Positions 46,528 to 60,000 of a stretch of 64,000 bases of DNA are shown one piece after another. Source of the stretch: Apoderus coryli (taxonomy: Eukaryota > Arthropoda > Insecta > Coleoptera > Attelabidae); assembly GCA_911728435.2 (NCBI GenBank), contig OU452204.1, positions 20,930,430-20,994,429 of the forward strand, read 5' to 3'. Both the position numbers and the translations under genes were made by a program. The notes beneath the pieces are model-generated. The model was given only the letters and a program-made list of their open reading frames with translations. It searched no databases and was not told the DNA's origin. The number at the start of each line of letters is the position of its first letter. Within the stretch, counting starts at the first letter, position 1.

Positions 46528-47470
46528 TTACAATAGTAGTGTTTGGTCAAAGTAACCGACCTCACTGCTAATCCCTCGTGCATTGCACTCTTGTAATGCT
46601 CTAAATAGAGGTGCCCTATACTCATAGTTGGTACGAAGTGTATGGATATGGAATAACCTAGCGTTTCTGGAAAAAAACCGTGGAATGTTGAAACCAATCC
46701 GCTCCAGCAGCTGAGGACAGTCAATCATACCATTAATTATTTTAAAGAGGAACACCTGTCCAGCATATAATCTACGTGTAGCCAAAGAGTTCATGTTAAA
46801 TCTGTCAAGGAGCATGCGATGATCATATCCGCGCGACGGAAAATGCCCATCAATTTTGAACGCTAAGTACTTGAGAAATCTACGCTGAATACTCTCAACC
46901 TGTCTTATATGTACTTGATATATGGGAGACCATATATTGGAAGCATACTCAAGCATTGAACAAATTGGTCAGACACTCAACGTTGTTAAATTCTTTAGTT
47001 ATTCGAAACAAAAAACAAAGCATACGAAAAGAGTCACATAGTAGGTGCTGTGTATGTGTTGTAAATTGTAAGTTGGTGTCCACATAGACTCCCAAATCCC
47101 TGACGACCTCACACGAGTCAAGAATGGTATTACATAACCGGTAGGGAAACATGTGTGTGCTCTGCGACCTGGAGAATACAGCAAGTTTGCATTTTCCCAC
47201 ATTCAAAGGCAGTTTGTTAGTATGGCACCACAGCTCGAGCCTCGACAGATCAGCCTGCAACAATTCGCAATCAGCAAGAAATCGAACAGCTCTGTAAATC
47301 TTGAAGTCATCTGCAAAAATCAAGTAACTGCTCAAAAAGCCTTGCGATATGTCATTAATGAAAATGGAGAAAATAAGGGGAGCAAGACAACTGCCCTGTG
47401 GGGCACCACTGGTGGGTATGAAATAATCAGACCTATGTCCATTGTATTCAACGAACTATTTACGAGTAGT
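46528..47470 (-). mobile_element. LINE reverse transcriptase fragment
   Basis: The minus strand encodes SGAPQGSCLAPLIFSIFIND and IFADDFKIYRAV (catalytic FADD), then LPLNVGKCKLAVFSRS, DLGVYVDTNLQFTTH and LEYASNIWSPIYQVHI. It has one frame break near 46950. It is the same clade as the copies at 51890-53660 and 54767-57060. Confidence 0.85.
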
Positions 47471-47824
47471 TAGGTAGTCTTTGAGTGCATACAACATACT
47501 AGCTACAATCAACTCCCTAGACTTCTGTAATGAGGGCAGTTACAAAAAAGTAGTGCATCTCATCGAGACTTTCTTTTCGCCGGCATGAATTCAAACCTCT
47601 AGGACCTGGTATACATAACATACACACACGAACACACATTTTGTGTTATTTGTCTTGTTTGTTAAGTCAGTTACTTCGACGAAGAGCTGCTATCGGGACG
47701 GTCAGTGTGTGGATGTAAAAAATACATCGCACAACTAAAGTACTTAATATCTCTAATTCACAGCAATAAATATGATTGCATAGGTTGAATATTAAAAAAA
47801 AAAGTGTCGTTAAAAACTGTGGTG
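47471..47824. promoter_or_regulatory. 5' region of peroxidasin
   Basis: It lies between a LINE and the peroxidasin ATG, so the 5' UTR and perhaps the promoter are here. Position-based inference only. Confidence 0.35.
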
Positions 47825-48003
47825 ATGATGAAGATGCGAAACCTTATAATTTTATGTTTGGTGGCACTCACGGTGGATGGGCAAAAACGAAGTTATTCTG
47901 CAATTAAATGTCCACCGAAATGTCTATGTTTTCGAAAGAGCGTCAGATGTATGAAGTTGGAATTGACTGAGATTCCGCGGACTTCAACTTCAACTGGTGT
48001 CTT
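47825..48003 (+). CDS. Pxn: peroxidasin exon 1 (signal peptide and LRRNT)
   Basis: Donor TT|GTAAGA at 48004. It encodes the hydrophobic leader and the four-cysteine cap CPPKCLCFRKSVRCM, ending with STSTGV. Confidence 0.85.
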
Positions 48004-51000
48004 GTAAGAATTTTTTTTTGTTTTGAACATTGAATAGATTCCAAATAAAAATACCCAAAATTCAAAGTAAACTTCATATAGCTATATTAAATTGTCAGCA
48101 ATTTTTTGCTACTTTGAATTTTGGTTGTTTTTATTTGTTGTAAATTTCTTTTCTATAAATATTTCGATTAGTAAATACAAAAATAGAGTTAGTTTATTAT
48201 AGCTTCAACAATTAGATCCAGTGTTTTTGTTCTCCAAATATTGAGATTTATAATGCTATTTTCATCACCAATGAAATTGTTAAAAATTTAATTTGAAGCC
48301 TGACCTAGTACCCCGCTTTGACCTGACATTATAAACATTTATGTTCACAGTATTATATTTATGTAACACTGATTTTATTATAACAGATTTGACCCCGACC
48401 TTTTGAAATATATTTTAAAATAAAGTTCAATGTAAAACCTCAAACATCATTTTGATCCCTTTTCTTCTGACATTTAAAAGTCAGGCCCTATATAAAATAT
48501 TGGTTATCTTACAAAAATTCCCACGAAAGCTACAGCATAAATGCTAACGTGTATTTCGATGAAATCAACATTTTAAGGAGGTAAACAGGTCCATAAACAA
48601 ATTATTCTGCCTGCAGAAAAGGTTTTTGATTGCTTAGTGCGATTCACTATGTGAAAATGTATATTTTTTTGGTAAAACCATAAACTAGAGCCTAATAATT
48701 GAAACACAGTAAATTTTCATTGAAAGTTTCCTTCTATTCGGTTTTCTAAGCGTTTAAATAGCCCATGCTGCTTTTACTTCGTTAACGAACTGAAACCTAC
48801 AGGGTGTCCTACGGTGGCAACCCATTAGATTATTTCAGAAACTACTTCGAATTGAATTTTGAAAATGTCAGTGTCTATTTTGTCAAATATGCTCTACTCA
48901 AATAATATAATAGCAACGGCATAGCGCTTCCGGTTATACCGGAAGTTGATGGCAACTTTGTTATTTTAAATGGAACACCCTATATATTATTACATTTTTG
49001 GATTCTAAATAAGATTTCAGACATATTATACCTAAGGTCAGTCGTTTTTGGCTTATATCAAAATTTATTTAAGAATTGCTTGTTACATAAAGCAACAAGA
49101 CTCCAAGTTATGTTGGAAATTTGTTTCACACTACCATGCTTTCACCAGACGGCCGTTTCGTCGATCCACGACTCATCAGTGGTGATCGGCAGGCAGTGTG
49201 ACCCAAAAAATTTATCAACATTTATGTCAAAATTAACAGTTTAGGGCTCCATAAGAATTCCGTTTTTTCCTTGTAAATCAGTATTTAATAATTATTTTGC
49301 AGGTATTTTCTTATCAGGTGGGATCTTCTTTTTTGAATTGACAAGACATTTTCTGATTCGTTTATACAGGGTGGTCAAAAAAGTATATTTAAAACGGTTC
49401 AAGAAAAACAGTTGAAAGTCAATTTTTTCAAATGGAATGCGTATATTATTATTATTTTATCTTCCTTAGCATTAAAAAATAATGCAATTTTGTAATAGGT
49501 TATCATTTTCTAAAATGCATAGTTTTCGAAATATCGTCATTTAAAATTTTTCTGCAGCGTCTACCGTTATAATAAAAAGGAAAAATGCTTATTGATATTA
49601 TAAATTTATTATTAATTCATGGAGAATAAAATAAAGTGATAGTTTGTGCATCCTGTAGAGTATTTAACGAGAGAAACCCCCATTTGCTAACGATGACTAG
49701 AGAAATTAGGAAGAATTTTGAGAAATCATTTAGAGCAGGTTGGTAGGTATCAAGTATTACAACGAACTAAGACTAAAATTTAAAATAATACAGCAGAAAT
49801 AAACAGAAGATCAAACAAAATAAATTTTCAACTAAAAAAAGTTAATCAACTAACGATAACAAAACCAATTTAATTGTTCGATATGACCCCCATTTAGTCT
49901 TAAACACTTATTTACCTGTTCAATAAATTCACTCGTGACAGCTCGTGCAAATTGGACTCCAGGTAAGGCTTCGAATGAAGTTCGGATGCGTCCTACTAAT
50001 TCTTCTTGTCAGACAAATTTAAAATGACGATATTTCGAAAACTATGCATTTTAGAAAATGATAACCTATTACAAAATTGCATTATTTTTAAATTCTAAGG
50101 AACACAGGAAATCTCTGTCGACCACATCGAACGCATTCGACAGGTCAAACAGGAACGCCGCAACATAAAAACCTCCATCCATCAGATCGTGCACTCTCTG
50201 AATGAACTGAAGTGTAGAGGTTTCCGTTGAAAACCCCTCCCTGAAGCCGTGTTGACATTCACTCAAAACGTCAGTAAATTCTAAAAATTCAAATATTCTG
50301 TCTGCTACAATCTTTTCAATAATCTTAGATAAAGTACTGAGCAGGGCTATAGGTCTGTAATTCTCCAGCGCTAGTTCATTACCTTCTTTATATATAGGGA
50401 TAATGAGGGCATTTTTTAATTGATCTGGAAATATCCCGCATTGTATCGACATGTTTAGTAACTCGGCTATTACAGGGGAGAGCATATCTAAGGAATGTTT
50501 AAATATTTGAATAGCGATACAATCCATACCAGTGGACCCTTTGTTTGGGAAGTTCTTGATTGTTCTAGCCACATCATGCGAAGACACCGGAGAGAAAAAC
50601 ATACTCCGAGGATTAAACGGACACTGAAAAGCCTCCGCCAAAATGAGAGGTCAATCTAGCTTGAATGACCGTAGAAAAATACAAACAGAAGGCCGATGCA
50701 ACCTCAGTGGGATTATTTTATCATTCTGAGATATTGTCAAGTTCCGCCGCTGTTTCGCCTGTATACCTGTATATTCACTCAATATACAGTCTTTGATTTG
50801 TTCCTTGACTCGGCCAAACAGCGAATAAACCGATTGCTCTTCTTGATCGAAAGCATTCGCCTGACCCCACCTCTACGCTCCCTATAAGTTTGATGCAAGT
50901 TGTCATCCTGAATGTGCTGTCTCAGCCAATTCATATATTGGAGCTCATCATATTCATGTTGAAGTTCATCAGAAAACACCACTCTGAATGTCCTTGGTCT

Positions 51001-54000
51001 ATCAGTAATTCGAGTCATTTCGCGAAAATGTATGTAAAATTATTATGATTTATTAAAAGAACAAACCCTTTTTATAAATCATAATTGGAAGGTCGTAATA
51101 AGTTCTCAACGATTTGATGTATTTCGTGGGGGATTGACTTTTATTTCTATTAAAAAAAATATATATTTGGTCACTATTCTTTCTTTTCACTGGGTTTTCT
51201 TTTACCTATATGACATCCAGTATTCAAAACTGACTAATAAAAAAAAGAGAGTAAATAATCGAATGCCGGTTTCAATTCAACAATATAATAGTAGGTACGA
51301 GTTTAATAGTCTGGAATTTGTGTTGAAGAATTTTAAATTAGCTATTGTTGGTCTTAATGTATTATGAGGTCCATATAGAGACATTATCTGCAGTATTTAG
51401 TATGCACTATTATTAGATTACATCAACTGATTAGGTATTTTATTTTATTTAAATAACAACAATGACAACAGTGTTGTATTTAGACAGATTTTCGAACAGT
51501 AAGGATTTTCATAATAAATAATAATTCACACATGCTGCTAGGTAGGTACGTTGCCTCTATCGGTTCATCTAAAATATTCAAATTGATGTATAGTGGCATA
51601 CATAACCTTGGCGTTAAAAGATCGCGCCTCTTTCATGTGAAATTCCGAAAATGTACGGAATAATAAACATTCTGTATGCAATGATTTATAGTCATATAAT
51701 TCAAATAAACTGATTGCCTGTCTCCTTTATTATCACTCGCAATATCTCATTAATTTATTATGTCATTTTGAAAAATATTAATTCAATCAAATCAAAAATC
51801 TATTAACAAGGATTAAGATCGCATTAGAACAGCTGCTGGCTGAAACTTAACACAATTTTGGTGTTGTGGATTCGATACACACAGCGTTCCATCATAAACT
51901 GTAGTGAATGATTTCTCGGAATTTATTCGTTGTAAATGGTGTCCCAAAATTAACGCAGGATTTGAATGATAATTTGCATTTGAACAATGATAGTTTACAG
52001 CTGAAAAAGTCAACATGTCTGTGCACGCTCAAACTGTCGCACAATATGCAGGCTTTGGTTACAGGGGCTTTATCCTTATAATTGTACCGAAGCTGTGGAT
52101 GTCGAAAAAGTTGCGTGAGAAGGCGAGGGCAGTCGACATGAAAATTAATCAGCTTAAAAAGAAAAATCTGTGAGTTGACCGTCCTCCGAAACTCCAAGGA
52201 GTCGAAGTTGAATCTATCCAGCAACTGTTGATGGTTAAACCTCTCGCAGGGAAACGTCCGTCTATTCGGAAACATATGTTTTTTAAGAACATGCGCTGAA
52301 CTCTCTCCAATCTGTCAATGTGAACACGGTAAATCGGTGACCAAACCATTGACGCATACTCTAATCTAGTTCTTACCAATGCCAGATACACCGATGTCAG
52401 GCAGTCAACACTACGGAATCCTGAGGTGGACCTCAAGACAAATCCCAGTGTCTTAAGTGCGGCCTGAGAAATATCTATAATGTGTTGGTTGAATGAAAGT
52501 GTAGAATCAACCACAACACCGAGGTCCTTTGTCACCGAGCATCTTTCCAAAGATGTACCGTTAATTTCATAATTATGTTCATGGGGTGCCAGTCCTCTAT
52601 AAAATGTCATGCACTTGCACTTATCGATATTCAAGGGTAAGCAGTTGACAGTGCACCACCGATGAAGGACATTTAAATCATGCTGGAGAGCATGACTGTC
52701 CTCAGGACCGCATATAATTCGAAATAACTTTAAATCATCTGCAAACAGAAGGGAATCACTCGAAACATCCGAGACAATGTCGTTCACGAATATAGCAAAA
52801 ATCAACGGAGCAAGATTGCTTCCCTGAGGAGCACCACTTGTAACAGAGAACCGGCGAGATCTAAAACCGTTATATTGGACGAACTGGCTCCTGTTAGAGA
52901 GATAGGAATCAAAAAAACTCACCAACCTATCACCAAAAACAATCTTGTACATCTTAAATTTTATTATGTTATGATCCAGACGATCAAAAGCCTTTGAAAA
53001 GTCGGTATAAATAGTGTCAACCTGTTTGCCCTGACCGAGAGCCGGGATTGTAGTTTGTAGAAATTCCACCAAGTTTGTTACGGTTGAACGCTTGTAGAAG
53101 AATCCGTGTTGTTGCATGATGATACGGTTTTTTATTTGGTGAAATATTTTGTCTTGAAGTATCATTTCGAATACTTTTGAAAAGTTAGACAAGATGGAAA
53201 TCGGGCGAGAGTAATAACATCAGCTTCCCCAGAATAGTAAAAGCTATTAAAAGGTTAAACCTAAAATGACCTCAAGCTGTGACAACGTTCCTGCTTTCAC
53301 TATTAGGGATTGTGCGTATGTGTTGGCTGAACCACTATCCATTATAGTCAACAAAATAATTCAATTGAATACCTTTCCCACTGCTTGGAAGTTGGTGCGA
53401 GTTTTAGCACGTCATCAAACGTAATACTGCCCACCGCAATAGAGCCATCACCAACCTCTGGATTGACTGGAGTGGATGCAGTGGCGGGAACAAAGATACT
53501 TTGAAAGTAGTCCGCGAAGGCATTGACAATACTATCTGGAGCTGACAGGGATGCACCCGTGTTGAGATACATCAAACCGGGTATACGAGATTTGCGTTTT
53601 TTATTTTGAATAAATTTCCATAGCTCTCTCATCTCGGTCATCTCGAACGGAGGCCTCGAAGCAATGCGTGAGAATGTCGGTGACAATCCAGGAACCTCAA
53701 TTCGACGTCGTGGACAAGAATTGCAAATTACAAGAAGCTCTCTACAGCGTATACTCACTAAAGATCTGTGCCTCCATGCTTACAAAATTCATTTCAACTG
53801 TAGACTAATGCATAGCGAAGACAGTTTGCAGAATGGATTATTCAGCATCAACAAATCGATGCTGATTTTTCGAGCAAAATCATCATAATGGACGAAGCAC
53901 ATTTTCACCTTGATGAGTTTGTTAATGGCCAAAACTGCCGGTTTGGGGGTTCTGAGAACCGAAAAACAAATGTCTCTACAACGTGTCACTGTTTGGCGTG

Positions 54001-57000
54001 GATTTTGTGCTGGAGGCATACTTTTTTGAAAATGAGGCTGGTCGAGCAGTGACTGTTACTGGTGCTCGATATCGCGACATGATAACACAGTTCTTTTTGC
54101 TGAAATTGGATGATATTGACGTGGTTTCAACAAAACGGTGCCACATGAAACACTTCACTGGCTGAAATTATTTCTCTCTTACGTTCTTACCTGGTTACGG
54201 CCCTGACTATTGATTGAAATGCATTATTCGTTGTCACGTAAGAATTAAAACCTTAAGAAAGGCACATTTAACTATTAAAAATAGAATAACAGTGAAGTAA
54301 TTTAGATTTTTATCTCATTTACAAGGGAGTTTTGTTCAAAACATCGCCTAGATTTGCTAAATTTTAATTTAAAATCAACTTTGCAATAATATAGATCATC
54401 ATCCTAACCGGTAACCATAAATTCAGATGTTATTAATAGAATCAACAACTACTGCTATGATAAAATCATCTTGCACAATTACTAACGGAAGTCTGTTCAA
54501 CATTCAATCATAGTTTATAAATAAATCACTTTCGTTTAATTATTATTGTTGTTTCTACGGATATTTATGGATATGTAGTTGATGATTTATCTATCAGGTT
54601 ATTGTTTTTTTTCTTCTATAACTTCATTCCTACGAGCTGGTGTTAGAATCTATATGATTATAAATACTTCTGACACCCGGATAGATCTGCTTTTTGCAGG
54701 CGAAATTAATTTATTATTTTATTTAAAGCAATAATTGTATATTCATGTAACTTATCTTTTAAAGTAGTGAAAATCTGTTTTCTATTGTTCTCAAAGTTGC
54801 TTGAAAAACGTCGTTATGGACTATCTTATAATTTACTGCTGCTTTTGAAGTCGTATCTGAAGGATAGATTTCCGTATGTGGAAAGTCGAGGATTTCGTTC
54901 CACAAATTTTAAAGTGTCATCTGGTGTTCCCCAGGGCTCTGTCCTTGGACCATTGTTGTTCCTGTGTTTTATCGATGATATTTCTAGTGGCTTGACAAAT
55001 AGTTCGTTATTATATGCTGACGACTTCAAAGTATATTCTGTCATTAATAGTACTGAAGATTGTTCTCATCTTCAGGACGATTTAAATGTTGTATATGAGT
55101 GGTGTGTCCGTAATAATCTTTATCTAAATATTGATAATAATAATAATAACAATCTTTATTGACTACGTTTTGTACAAAACAATTGCAGTACGTCAAAATA
55201 CAAAAACTATATCTACAACAAAAAACATGAAAGTGTAAGTAACATAGGTACAAACAAATTAAAAGCGACTAATTGCTAAAATGTACAACTTCCTGGGAAT
55301 ATTCTTCCACAGAATAAAAAGCATGCTTGAGCAAGTATGATTTTATAGTTCTTTTGAACATTTCTGAACTGTACTCCCGGACCCTACGAGGAAGTGCATT
55401 ATACAACCGAATCTGTAGGGAATTCTTTGCAGACTTAGTCAATCTCCATCGCCGAGCCCGTACCAAGTCCGCAGATCTCGTACCGTACTCATGACAAGTT
55501 GAGTTAATACACAAATCAGGCTTACATCTGTGAATCTCAAGCAGTTGATAATATATATATAAAGACGGGAGAGGCATTATATTGAGAGATTTGAAAATGG
55601 GCTTGCAATGCTCCAGATATCCAGCATTTGCCAGAATGCGAACCACCTTTTTTTGCACTCTAAATATTTGCATAGCCGATGATGAGTTACCCCAGAGACT
55701 CACTCCATAATAAATATGAGAATGGAACAGTAAGAAATAAACAGTTCTCAGAGCTTGCTGACTCAGACAATGTCTGAGCCTCCTAATAACGTAAATACTA
55801 GAAGACAACTTACCCCTGATAAAATCAACGTGCGACGCCCAGCAAAGCGCATCATCAACAATAATCCCCAATAAGTTGGCTGTTCGTCCCCGAGCATGAC
55901 TACTAGCACTAGAAAATGTAAGTCTCTGGGTCTTATCAATATTTAGTTTCAGCAGATTACTAGTTAACCAGCCATTCGCAACTCCCTCAAGGTGCCCCGC
56001 ACGACCTTCGAGCTGTGAAACACTGCTCCCATAACACACCAAAGAGGTATCATCAGCATAAAGAGTGACCCTTCCAGGATTCAAATAACTATATAGGTCG
56101 TTAATATAAACGACAAAGAGCAACGGACCCAACACAGAGCCCTGGGGCACTCCACTCGTTGATACCCTCACCTCAGACAGCTCCGACCGAAGAGCCACTG
56201 TCTGTCCTCTGCCAGTCAGGTACGACCGCAGCAGCTGCAACGAGAGTCCCCGCACACCATATCGAGAAAGCTTGGTTAGAAGAACTTCATGAGACACACA
56301 ATCAAAGGCCTTGCTCAGATCACATAGATAAATGTTTTAGTGTTTCCTATACACGGAAAATAAACCCTGTCAAATTTTCATATTGTATAAATAATAGTCC
56401 ATTAACAACTTGTGATGAGTTTAAAGATTTAGGTGTTTGGTTTGATGGTAAACTGAGCTTTACTAATCATTACAATAATATAGTTTTAGCATCCTATAGA
56501 TCTCTGGGTTTTATTGTGCGCAATTCGAAAGAGTTTGTGACACCTCAAACTCTCATTGTTTTTTTCAACGCATTTGTCAGATCTAAACTGGAATATGCAT
56601 CTGTAGTATGGAATCCTATGTATGCCATACATATGAATAATATTGAACGCATCCAGCGTCGTTTTGCCAAGTTACTGTGGTTTATCCATCCATTGGGTTT
56701 CCTCATGATATTCTGTTAAACCGTTTTAATCTAGTATCATTAAATACTCGGAGAGAATATTCCGCTCTAGTATTGCTCTTTAAGATTATTAATGGACTTC
56801 TTGACTGTCCAGAGTTTTTAAGCCAGATTCCTTTTTGTGTCCCAAATCTACGTACACGTAATAACGGAATTGTATTTTACTTTCCGGCCCCGCGTACTAA
56901 TTTGTTGTTGCGTTCCCCTTTATATTTTATGTGCCATACTTGTAATTCTGTGTCCGACCAAATTGATATTTTTAATGCAAGCTTGTCTTGTATAAAAAAT

Positions 57001-60000
57001 ATATTTCTTAAAATATAAATTTAGTGTTAGATATTAAGAATTTACTGCCCTAAATAAATAAACACCGAATTTGTTAAACAAATCATTCTTTTCATTATGT
57101 CGACGAAGAGGTATAGCCATTTCCCGCATAGGGAAGAACAAGCATCCGATTTTCTTTCATTCCTTAATTAAGATTATTCATTTCTTCTGCACAAGCTTTA
57201 CTTAATGAAGACGCAATATTTTCCTTTTATTAATCTTGTCTAACAAATGTTTGAGATCAGAAATAGGCCTCAGTTTCAGCGATTACTTCGTCATTGGACT
57301 TAAATTTCTTTCTAGCAAGCATTCTTTTGAGATTTGAAAACAGGAACAATTCACTGGGGGCTAAATCTGGAAAAGTTCGTGTAGAATGGTAAAACACTAC
57401 CATCTGATATCTTTACAATGTCAGCTAGCCCGTGCACCTTCAAATTGCGATCGTTGATAACAATTTATGAATTTTTTTGACGTTTTCTGGAATACCAGTC
57501 ATATTTGTGTTGGTACGACCACGTTTAAATTCAGCAATCCACTTCTCTACATTTATCTCTATGGAGCAGAGTTCGGATAATGTTTATCAAGCCATTGGGG
57601 GGTCACATTAGAAAATTTTTGAGAAAAAGAAAGAAACGTATATTGCAGATGGTTCTAATATTGCCAGGGCTACATGGGATATTATCAACAATAAAAGGAA
57701 TAGTTCTGCTACCCAACAATCATTAACAAATCTTACTGCTGATGATTTCAATACATATTTTACCAGTATTGCGGAAACTTTAACCCATGACTTATCCTCA
57801 AATATCAGTCCACTGAATTTGTTGTCTATTGAACTTCCTGGCAATTTTGAGTTTAATGAAATATCTTTTATTGAGATGAGAGATATAATAAACTCTTTTA
57901 AAAATAAAAGCTCGAAAGACATTTTTGATTTGAATATCGTAATCATTAAATATATTAAGGATATAATAATTATACCATTGACAATATTGATTAATTTGGC
58001 GATCTTATCCGGTATGTTTCCGAGTTGTCTGAAATTTAGCAAAATTATACCGTTATTCAAAAAAGGATCTCCAGATGAATTGAACAACTATCGTCCTATT
58101 TCTATAGTGCCTGTTCTAGGCAAAATTTTTGAAAAGATACTCTTTAAATAATTAGCCAACTATTTTGAAAGAAATAATTTATTTTCTCCGAAACAATTTG
58201 GATTTAGACCGAAACTTAACACCGTTTCAGCTATAGAAAACTTTATAAATAGCGTTATAACCGCTTTTGAGAGTAGAAGGCTTGTGGGGGCTTCTTTTCT
58301 TGATTTAACAAAGGCGTTTGATTGCGTCTTACATTATATCTTGTTGGGTAAACTGGAGCGATACGGTATGAAGTGCGAATTCGATTTGTTTGCTGAGTTC
58401 CTATCTCACTGGTAGGAATGTCGTAACGATGTTTGTGTCAAAGTCTTCTCAGCCCTTGTTGAGCTCTTGTGGAGTCCCACAGGGCTCGGCCCTCTATTGT
58501 TTTTGATTTTCATTAATGATTTACCGCTACATCTGCCATGCTCTGACCTGACATTGTTTGCAGACGGTTCAACTATTGTCGATGTTGAACTGTCGAGTGA
58601 TGTTCTGGCCTCAAGTATGATTAATTCACAGTCGAGGGCTGCGGATTGGTTTGCAGCTAACAAACTCTGTATGAATGCCAATAAAACGGCTACTAAAATA
58701 TTTACATTACGTGAGACGGAGGTTGCTGTTTCTGATGGTCTGGTAAAGTTTTTGGGTGTCACTTTGGACCAAAAGCTAACCTGGGCGGGTAATGTCGAGG
58801 TTAGAATTGCCAAGTTGTCTAAGGTTGTGTTCATGTTCCGAAGCTTGAAGGGTGAAGTCTCTTTTAATGTTTTGAAATCAGCATATTATGGCCTTTTTCA
58901 CAGTGTGGCTACATATGCTTTGTCAATTTGGGGACACTCTTGTCATGCTAGTCGGGTATTCGCAATACAAAGACGAGTGGTTCGAATAATAACAGATTTA
59001 AAGTTTAGAGAGGATGTCAGACCTAAATTTAAAGAATGTAAAATAATTACACTCCCGTGTCTTTATATCTACAATTCAATTATGTGTGTGAAAAATAATT
59101 ACAATCTGTACATAAGGCACGATGAAGTTCACAACCACAATACCAGAAACAAAAATGACATTCTTCCTGAATATATGAGGTTGGGTAGAAGCAGAAATTC
59201 TGTGAATTATTATGGTCCCACATGCATTTGCCAGATAGTTTGAAAACACTGAGCCTTGCAATGTTCAAAAATAGGTTAAAAAATTACTTAATTGACTAGG
59301 CTTTTTACTCCATTGATGAATTCCTCAGCACTGACTTTCTGTTTTGATTAAGTTATATACATTTCTATGTTTTTATGTTGTGTTATGTAATATTTTAATA
59401 TTTACTATGACTTGTGTAAACCTTTTTTGGTAATGATATGTATTGACAATAAATAAATAAAAATAAACCATATCTTTATACCTTGTAGGAAAAGCCACAT
59501 TTACAGCCGTCCGGGTATGTTCAGCTTGTGCTACTAGATCTTAATATTCAAATTAAAAACATGTCCCTCAAGACCTCAGCTGTCAGGAACAATAAACTGT
59601 CAGAATGTTCATTTTTAAAGTTTCTCACTTGTCAATCAATTTTGTAAAAGTCTTACGATTTGGCAAGGAACGATGCTTTGGGACACCATATATATATATA
59701 TAATTAGGCCTTAGAATTTTTCGAAATTGGAGCACCCTGTTAATATTTATAACTTAACGCATAATTGAACATCAATAAATTACCTTTATAAAGCACACAC
59801 CTTCACTCATATATACTTATACATTATCATTAAAATAGGGCTTTACAATATTATAATCGTTAATATCCGTTGACCCCGTAATGTTATGATGTTTGCACAT
59901 TCAGCACTAGGTTAGATTTCAGCCTTTCAAGGGCATAAAGACTATTTCAGCCTCATTTATTCCAATCACAAAAGTTTGGCGTCCTATAATAGTGGAAACA

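Noticed and set aside
50779..51018. 79-codon minus frame MTRITDRPRTFRVVFSDE
   Set aside because: No recognised family, no splice context, in a repeat-rich intron; left unassigned.
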